From Seriola aureovittata (Eukaryota > Chordata > Actinopteri > Carangiformes > Carangidae): a stretch of 64,000 nt of DNA. The stretch lies in assembly GCF_021018895.1 (NCBI RefSeq), contig NC_079385.1:1057803-1121802 (forward strand), written 5' to 3'. Under the pieces are notes generated by a model, which was given only the letters and a program-made list of their open reading frames with translations, was not told the DNA's origin and did no database searches. The translations under genes were made by a program, and so were the position numbers. Of the stretch, positions 58,401 through 64,000 are shown in pieces (the stretch's first letter is position 1; every line of letters starts with the position of its first letter).

Positions 58401-61400
58401 GCCAGAGCCTGTGATCATGCACAGTGTGTATGAACTGAATCCATGACGTAGACACATGAGAAGAGACGGCTGCTCCGGAGTTAATACTGAGACACTGGCT
58501 GCATTCACACCTGCAGAGTAAGACACATTGGGTGAATCACATTGTGCTTATAACACACTGCTCATAATAACAAGGAAAGAGGAAAGGCTTTACTATTAAG
58601 TGTGATATTTTTAATTCATTGCAACATGTTTGGCTGTGAACTGGCACAACAAACAGCTTTAAAGCTGTATTCATGGATTTTTCATGGATGAAGTGGAAGA
58701 AGCTGACAACACTAGACTACATTAGTTTAGTGTAATTTAGTTTATTTGCACAGAAGTTTAAACTGTGCGGGAGAGGAAGGAAGCCCAGAGGGCTCATACA
58801 AAGTCCTTAAACATACGAAAAAATATCTAAAATAATAATAATAATGATAATAATAAATCAAGACAGAAGTTTAAACACTTTAATTGTGCTAGAAATGTAA
58901 TACATACCCAGTCACACAAAGTTCTATTTAAAAAATATATTTTTATCACCTTTTATACAGTTATTTTGCCTAATGTATTAGTAAATAGTTATGTATTTAC
59001 ACGTCCAGCAGACACAGAGGGACATGATGATTCATGTGTCTGTGCTCCTCAGGTCATATCTGACTCTTTACTGCTACATTTTATGTCCTTTGGATGTGCT
59101 TGAAACTTAGTCACCTAATATTGACTTTGCAGAAAAATGAATCGGACTTTATGCCTGTAACTTTATCACCTGTAACCTAGTAAACACATTGAGTGGGAGG
59201 TTTCTTTAGCAGAGAAACATCTCTACTCCTCTCACTGGTAGTTTCTACATATGCCAACTCATGCTGCGTTTTGTGTGCACTTCTGTCATCATAAAACATG
59301 AAGTACTTCTCATCACCACTGGGACCATCATTTCGTTCCTATGCATTAGAAGCGTCTTGCCATTTCTCAGCCAAAGGAGAAAGTTGGCAGCTGCAGCGCT
59401 CTTTGTCCTGGCACAGAATTTCAGCCAGAGATGGATTGGAATATCAATTGTTTATTCAACAAGAAAACTGGAAAGAAGTTAGTCGCAGCTTCATGTAATC
59501 ATTCATACCCAGCCGGTGTCAGATTCTCTGTTCATGTCTGGAACTTTGCTCCAGAGGGAGGTGGGCCACCGCCATGGGACAAAGCTCTTCTCCCACATGT
59601 GTGCCTCAGTATGTCTGCCTCCACTTCTTATTTTATGCCTAAACTCCTGCTACAGCCCATTATAGCCTGAACTGAACTACGGGCTGTTTCTGTTCTCCAG
59701 CCATGAGACCATCGAGATAATAAATCTGGGACTGTTTCCTAATGACAGTTATTTAGTGCTTGGAACAGGATCCTGCTGGAAACATCTGGTGGTGGCCCTA
59801 AGCAGGTGCTTTCCCCTAATTACTCTTTTAAAATAGTTGTGTTGTGCTATATTATACTTTGAACAAAGAGACGTGGTGGTAGAGAGAAAGTAGAGAAACC
59901 TTCCCTGTGCAGGATTGTGTTTCCTCGTGATGCTGCATTGGAGACCTGGCTGGATTCAAAGCAATATCCTTTTCTTTAACCCTAATATGGTAATGTTAAG
60001 GAAAGCTGAGGGACACACAATATGCCAAATGACATATTATGAAGCATCTACTGTAAATGATGATGGAGCAAGTATTTCTGGCACAGACGATCTCCTTTCC
60101 ATTTGTTCTGCTGGCATATCTCATACTCAGGAAATGGAGGAGGCGGGAAACAACCTTTTCCATTTAGAGAATTCAACCAGCTTGTGCCTGCAACTTTTAA
60201 ATTCCCGTCACATGGCGAAAAGACTTAATATTTATATATTTATTATTATAGTCAGAGAAAAGCAGGCTGCACTCACATTTACCATTATTAACCAAGTCAA
60301 ACTGCAGTTTCATTTAGGTTAGTTCAGTTTGTTGTTTTTATAGTCTTAAAGAAAATAGTTTGACATTTTAGGGAATTATTATTATTATTCACTTTCTTGA
60401 TGAGAAGATTGTTACCACTGTAACTATCTGTCCAGTATAAGGGTTACCCAGCAGCTGCTGGCTTGCTTTTAGGCTTGAGCAATAACCAAAATGTATAAAT
60501 ATATAATTATATTATTGTATTTTATGTATCAGGTATAAGCCATGCTGCCTTCTTGGCAGAGCCTGACTCCGCCCCTAACTCCCAGCTAATCCAAAAATGG
60601 TCAAAGAGGTGGAGCATGTGTGGAGATGATACTTTCGGTGCATGTCGGGTTGTGTCAAACATACACTCACCCACCTGTCACTCAAAGTGGCCACGCCCTC
60701 AATTATACGTAACATTAACATTAATCCATACAAAACAGAAAGTGTAAAAATGTCGATGTAGGTGTTATGCATGGCTGCACAGGGGTTATATGTGGGACTG
60801 TTTCTTGTCTGGGCGCAGTGACTCCCTGGAGTCTTGACACCATGTTGTTTCTTTGTTTCCCCCCGTTTCCAGTCTGCATTCTACAGTAAGCTCACCGAAT
60901 GCTTGCTTATAGTGAACATGCAGATAAAGTGAACAGTTAATATTGTGAGTAAGAGTGTTTTGCAGAGTGTCCAAAGCTGCTGAGAGCAACTTGTACAAAA
61001 GAGGTGAGGGAGCTCACTGAGTTAATAGGTCGAGAATGACACTTTTGAAATGGATGACATCATGTTTCATGAAAGAATTTATGTCTAATGTTTACTGATT
61101 GAAATGGGTCAGTATCGCCCAGACTGGAGGACATTGTGTCAACATTGTCTTAATCTGATTGTGAAGTAATAGCAAATTTATCCAAGAATATTTTACACAG
61201 AAGTGATTTTATCTGGCAGCTTTTCATGTAGAGTGGCCAAAGTAATATGTAAGAAATATAGTTTTATATTATGTTATATTTATTTCAGTTAAAGTTGTGT
61301 TTAAAATCTGCTCTGTGCTCTACATGTGATGGATACATGTGGGAAGAATGGGAGATCAGGAGGGGCCCTCAGCTTTTTATGACCCAGGCCTGTGTAGCAG

Positions 61401-62860
61401 GTGCCAGGTTCATTTGGCCGTGTCCAGAAGACTGAATATTGAGAACTCTTAGTATTAAAATGCTTGGACAGATTTTTAGACATGTCTGTGATAGTGTCAT
61501 GTGATCAGCTGTCTCCTAATCTAAGTCAAGCTCTGCTCATGTGACATGTCAGAGGCTATTTCATGAAGACAAAGTTCTTGTGTGGCTGCTGCTGGGTCAA
61601 CGTTAAACACTTGAAATGGAGATTAAAAATTCAATTTAATTATTGTTCTGCAGCATAATACAATAGTTTATAATGAGGTTACAGATGGAGTCCTTCTCAC
61701 ATACTCACAAAGATCAAAAGTTGAATGAATAAATAAAAATCAGTCAGTCATAAAAAGAGTATTCTGGTGGAGTGTGGAGGATGAATTCAGTGGTCTCACA
61801 GCATGAGGAGAGAAACTGCTCTGAAGTTTGCTGGTATGGCAGCACATACTGTATATACTGTAGGGATCGACTGATTATTGGCCTGGTGATTATCAGTGGT
61901 AATATTCAGCATTTTCTGATTATCGGTATCGATTTTTTAACTGATAAAATAAAATATCTCTGAGTAAACGTGTGACTGTGTTACGGTTTAAAAAGGGAGA
62001 GATAATCATCTTATTTGGTGATAATAATAATAATAATAGTATGATTAAACTATTAAATTAAAGAACATCGTTAGGCTGCCAGGTCAATCAGTTCACAGCA
62101 TCGAAATCAACCAATTAATTCCAGTCAGGCTGTTTGCAGCCTGTGCAAGACTGGAGGAGGTGTGACTGCTAGCCTGAACTGTCTGGGGTCCACTGTGAGG
62201 AAGGCCAATATCCAACTGCACAGTGTGGTACTCAAGCCCAGAGTATTAGGTTTGTCTGTCAGTTTCATGGGGGAGGTTGTACTGAGCACTGAGCTGAAAA
62301 GAAAAGGATATTATAGAAAAACATATTTACATTCCTCCGTCACTTGTTCTCACATTTAGTCACTTCATTAAAACTCACAGTCTGCACAATAGATATCGAA
62401 ATAGGCTAAACTCATTTTCATTCCTTCAAAACAAAATGCATTAAATGACCACAACTGATGAAGTGTTTTCTCACTCAATCTCAACCACCACCAAACCTCT
62501 CAGGATTAACTCTCCATTTTAAACATTGACTCTTTCAACAACTGTTCAGCAGAAGACAAAATGACTGATATTGATGACCTGTGTCCATCCTATTCATGTA
62601 TGTTTAGAGCATACACAAACATTTATTTTGTGTTACATTGCTGGGCTTACTGTAGTAACATGAAGCCTGTTGAAGTACGTTGCAGCATTTCTGATTCACT
62701 ACTGTAACAGCGACTATAATGTAGCACAGCGCAGGTAATAGGTGAACACTTTTAAATGGACACGACATTGATTCATGTTGTAAAAGTAATGTGTACTTAG
62801 TTGTAACGGTTTGTCTTACTTACATGATCATTAGCCGGGTTTCCATCACAGTTTCGCATA

Positions 62861-62921
<61 letters not shown>

Positions 62922-63602
62922 CTGGATATACATTATTTTAGAAAAGTCAACAAAACACAATCGTGAATGTTCTGTGTTTCCACTGAGTGATGTTGTGTGA
63001 ATGAAGCTAGGTTTTCCCTTCTCATGATATCATTTCAATTAAATATGACAACAGAAGTGCATACTTTTTTTTGCGACATTTGAGAGTTTTCAAATATTCA
63101 CGTTTCCATTACTCGTTTTTAAGTTCACAGTTTCAAATTAAGCAGGTTGATGGAAATACACCTAGTATCTTGTAGCAGATTTGATCCTTAGATGTGGATC
63201 ACTCTTTTGTTGCATTAGTCTTGGACATGACATTAACTGTTGTGCCAAGCTGCATGTTAGTGAAACGTTTTGAAAAAGTGACTCAGTATAAAGAAATGTC
63301 CAAGTATTGACAGTGTATAATTTGGACACCATTACATTTTATTGGCACCAGTATTGACAAATTTCAAACTGCACCCATGTGGTTTCCCTTGCTGCATTAA
63401 ACTCCAAACCCCCCACCCAGAGGAAAAACGAACGGCTCTCTTCCTCTTCCTCAGATTCCTACCCGTATGTGTCATCACTGGTCTGTGCCTTCTTCATGTG
63501 TCTGACTCCTCTGTGGATCGTCATCTCCTCCAAGCACCCAGCCAGCCGCACCCTGCTCTACTCGGGATGGGAGCCAGTCATCACTGCCATGGTCATCAGC
63601 AG
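46445..63602 (+). CDS. slc41a2: SLC41A2, MgtE-type Mg2+ transporter (first six coding exons; 3' end beyond window)
   Basis: Exons: 46445-46990, 49147-49254, 52791-52862, 53623-53767, 53951-54097, 63455-63602; the last ends in phase 2 at a donor. About 388 codons are present of roughly 570 in human. The N-terminal 150 residues are cytosolic-type and variable, with an acidic run ([15 protein letters not shown]). Then come conserved membrane segments: [59 protein letters not shown] and [19 protein letters not shown]. The phrase [20 protein letters not shown] matches SLC41A2 rather than SLC41A1. Known role: Mg2+ (and other divalent cation) transport across membranes. Which teleost duplicate (a or b) this is cannot be settled here. 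Intron 5 is unusually long (9.4 kb). Confidence 0.95.
47070..47125. repeat. (ATTAG)n run with TTTATTGTCA tail
   Basis: GATTAGATTAGATTAGATTA followed by ATATTATATTACATTCATCT and TTTATTGTCA. This combination is a familiar end of fish interspersed repeats. It lies in slc41a2 intron 1; the rest of the element is not recognisable. Confidence 0.5.
49006..49026. repeat. (TA)n microsatellite in slc41a2 intron 1
   Basis: About ten TA units, 120 bp upstream of the exon 2 acceptor. Confidence 0.85.
49262..49302. repeat. (CA)n microsatellite right after slc41a2 exon 2
   Basis: Begins 7 bases past the donor GTGAGA (49255), with two CG interruptions (CACGCACACG). Confidence 0.9.
49893..50240. mobile_element. 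348-bp MITE-like element with GGGCTGCACAAT-type ends and TA flanks
   Basis: The left end is GAACTGCACAATG and the right end, reverse-complemented, is GGGCTGCACAATATGC. TA lies on both sides (49891-49892 and 50241-50242). Repeated AAAATCGCAATG / GAAATCGCAAAC phrases lie inside. No transposase. Confidence 0.7.
51955..52345. repeat. CACATGTG-rich repeat field with terminal hairpin
   Basis: Many CACATGT/ACATGTG words occur over 390 bp, ending in a long inverted repeat: 52271-52298 pairs with 52319-52344 (AATTTCACATGTGC... against GCACATGTGAAATT). It is noncoding and resembles a degenerate fish repeat. Confidence 0.75.
53124..53548. mobile_element. Fold-back element with about 119-bp near-perfect inverted repeats
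   Basis: The left arm 53124-53242 and right arm 53430-53548 are reverse complements with about four differences. Phrases such as AACGCTAATGTTATTGTAGA and GAACACACTGCTCATCCAAA match base for base. A 187-bp unique spacer separates them. There is no coding capacity. It lies 75 bp upstream of slc41a2 exon 4, in intron 3. Confidence 0.9.
54210..54530. repeat. Dispersed repeat family A, copy 3
   Basis: Shares ACTTGGACTCAAAGATGAAC, GAGAGGGAATTTCATCAGAT and GGCCATAACTCA with the 6540 copy. Confidence 0.6.
55635..55688. repeat. (TA)-rich tract at the left edge of the Tc1 fossil
   Basis: TATATATATATATATA followed by AGTACAG and a second TATATATATA run ending at the element boundary. TA is the insertion target of Tc1 elements. 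Confidence 0.8.
55689..56800 (-). mobile_element. Degenerate Tc1-like transposon, minus orientation
   Basis: The left terminus (ACTCACCGGCCATTTTATTA) lies after TA. Read on the minus strand, the interior carries broken pieces of a Tc1/mariner DDE transposase: [26 protein letters not shown] (second catalytic Asp) and the C-terminal [17 protein letters not shown]. It has frameshifts, and an internal deletion removes the region of the first catalytic Asp. The far terminal repeat is gone, replaced at about 56800 by a (TG)n run. It cannot be autonomous. Confidence 0.88.
60345..60470 (+). repeat. Dispersed repeat family D, copy 2
   Basis: AGTTTGACATTTTAGGGAAT, CACTTTCTTGATGAGAAGAT and TAACTATCTGTCCAGTATAA follow the order of a common fish interspersed repeat; related to 26565-26690. 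Confidence 0.6.
61866..62150. repeat. Interspersed repeat sharing a core with the aldh1l2 hAT-like element
   Basis: The phrases ATCTCTGAGTAAAC, ACTATTAAATTAAAGAACAT, TTAATTCCAGTCA and TTTGCAGCC occur in the same order as at 36740-36870. The left part (ATTATCGGTATCGATTTTTT) is different and resembles another fish repeat. It is probably a composite or a recombinant copy. Confidence 0.55.
62870..62918. repeat. (TA)n microsatellite
   Basis: About 24 TA units preceded by (GT)5; source of a poly-Ile/Tyr open frame that is not a gene. Confidence 0.93.
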
Positions 63603-63612
63603 GTGTGTGTCC

Positions 63613-63618
<6 letters not shown>

Positions 63619-63677
<59 letters not shown>
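63619..63677. repeat. (TG)n microsatellite right after slc41a2 exon 6
   Basis: About 29 TG units starting 17 bases past the donor. The donor itself (AG|GTGTGTGTCC) is GT-rich, so alternative GTs lie within a few bases; the frame fits the first. Confidence 0.9.
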
Positions 63678-63679
<2 letters not shown>

Positions 63680-64000
63680 AGTCTTCAAAGGGGAGAGAAC
63701 AGCTACTCTGTGTCTCCCAGTGTCTGGTTTGCTTGATGACTCATCCCCCTAAACAAATTGCAGCACCCGAGCACATACACCCTCGGGTCCCCTTGAGCCT
63801 TACAGATGCAGCCAGTGGGAAGGGAATGACTGTGTCGCTCCCTCTAGCTCTCACTTCACAGTGCAGGTGACACCACATTCCTCAGGCTTTAATAGAGAGT
63901 AAATAGTGGAGAAACAGAAATATCAGCTCTGGACACATGAGCTGAAAATAGCTGAAACATCCTTCATTCCTCCTCTTTTCTCTCCCAGTCAGTGTCATTT
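63678..64000 (+). other. slc41a2 intron 6, right edge of window
   Basis: No exon is recognised. The pyrimidine-rich end (CTTCATTCCTCCTCTTTTCT followed by CCCAG at 63989) looks like an acceptor, so the next coding exon may begin at about 63990, but too little follows to confirm it. Confidence 0.35.

Larger units (their letters stand above)
54098..63454 (+). other. slc41a2 intron 5 (9.4 kb): repeats only
   Basis: Holds repeat family A copy 3, a Tc1 fossil, a CTCF-like core at 57747-57758 (CCAGCAGAGGTC), family D copy 2, a segment at 61866-62150 related to the hAT element of aldh1l2, and a (TA)n tract. I found no exon, nested gene or RNA gene in it. Confidence 0.6.

Noticed and set aside
59915..60322. 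135-aa plus-strand ORF in slc41a2 intron 5
   Set aside because: No family resemblance and no promoter or splice context, next to a dispersed repeat.

Overview
This window is vertebrate nuclear DNA, almost certainly from a teleost fish. The genes are split into many short exons with conserved splice sites, the introns are rich in (CA/GT)n microsatellites, and they carry Tc1-like transposon fossils and short inverted-repeat elements of kinds common in fish. There are no prokaryotic features. All gene calls below were made by joining exons by hand and comparing the products with family sequences as I know them; no database search was run.

Layout from left to right. (1) 1-2885 holds no complete gene. 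It has a possible first exon of a minus-strand gene near 480, several simple repeats and a 390-bp inverted-repeat element, and it ends in the samm50 promoter. (2) 2886-14366, plus strand, is samm50: 15 coding exons encoding 470 aa, the core beta-barrel of the mitochondrial outer-membrane sorting and assembly machinery. (3) 14367-17006 is the samm50 3' region and the aldh1l2 promoter. (4) 17007-38292, plus strand, is aldh1l2: 23 coding exons encoding 923 aa, the mitochondrial 10-formyltetrahydrofolate dehydrogenase, with all three catalytic modules intact. (5) 38293-43314 is the aldh1l2 3'UTR followed by repeats, including one Tc1 fossil. (6) 43315-44532, minus strand, is nopchap1 (C12orf45 family): 4 exons, 152 aa. 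(7) 44533-46444 is a divergent promoter region with a probable slc41a2 5'UTR exon. (8) 46445-63602, plus strand, is slc41a2: the first six coding exons of a Mg2+ transporter, running off the right edge.

The order aldh1l2 - nopchap1 - slc41a2 matches the human chromosome 12q23 neighbourhood, and samm50 (human 22q13) sits beside it. samm50 and aldh1l2 both act in mitochondria, but nothing in the sequence shows that they are co-regulated.

I found no new gene system. The points most worth a second look are structural. A hAT-like element is flanked by an 8-bp duplication that copies the 5' splice site of aldh1l2 exon 22. aldh1l2 also has a GC-AG intron, and its exon 4 acceptor has a (TG)n tract in place of a pyrimidine tract. 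A roughly 119-bp near-perfect fold-back lies in an slc41a2 intron. Paired repeats lie in direct or opposite orientation inside aldh1l2.
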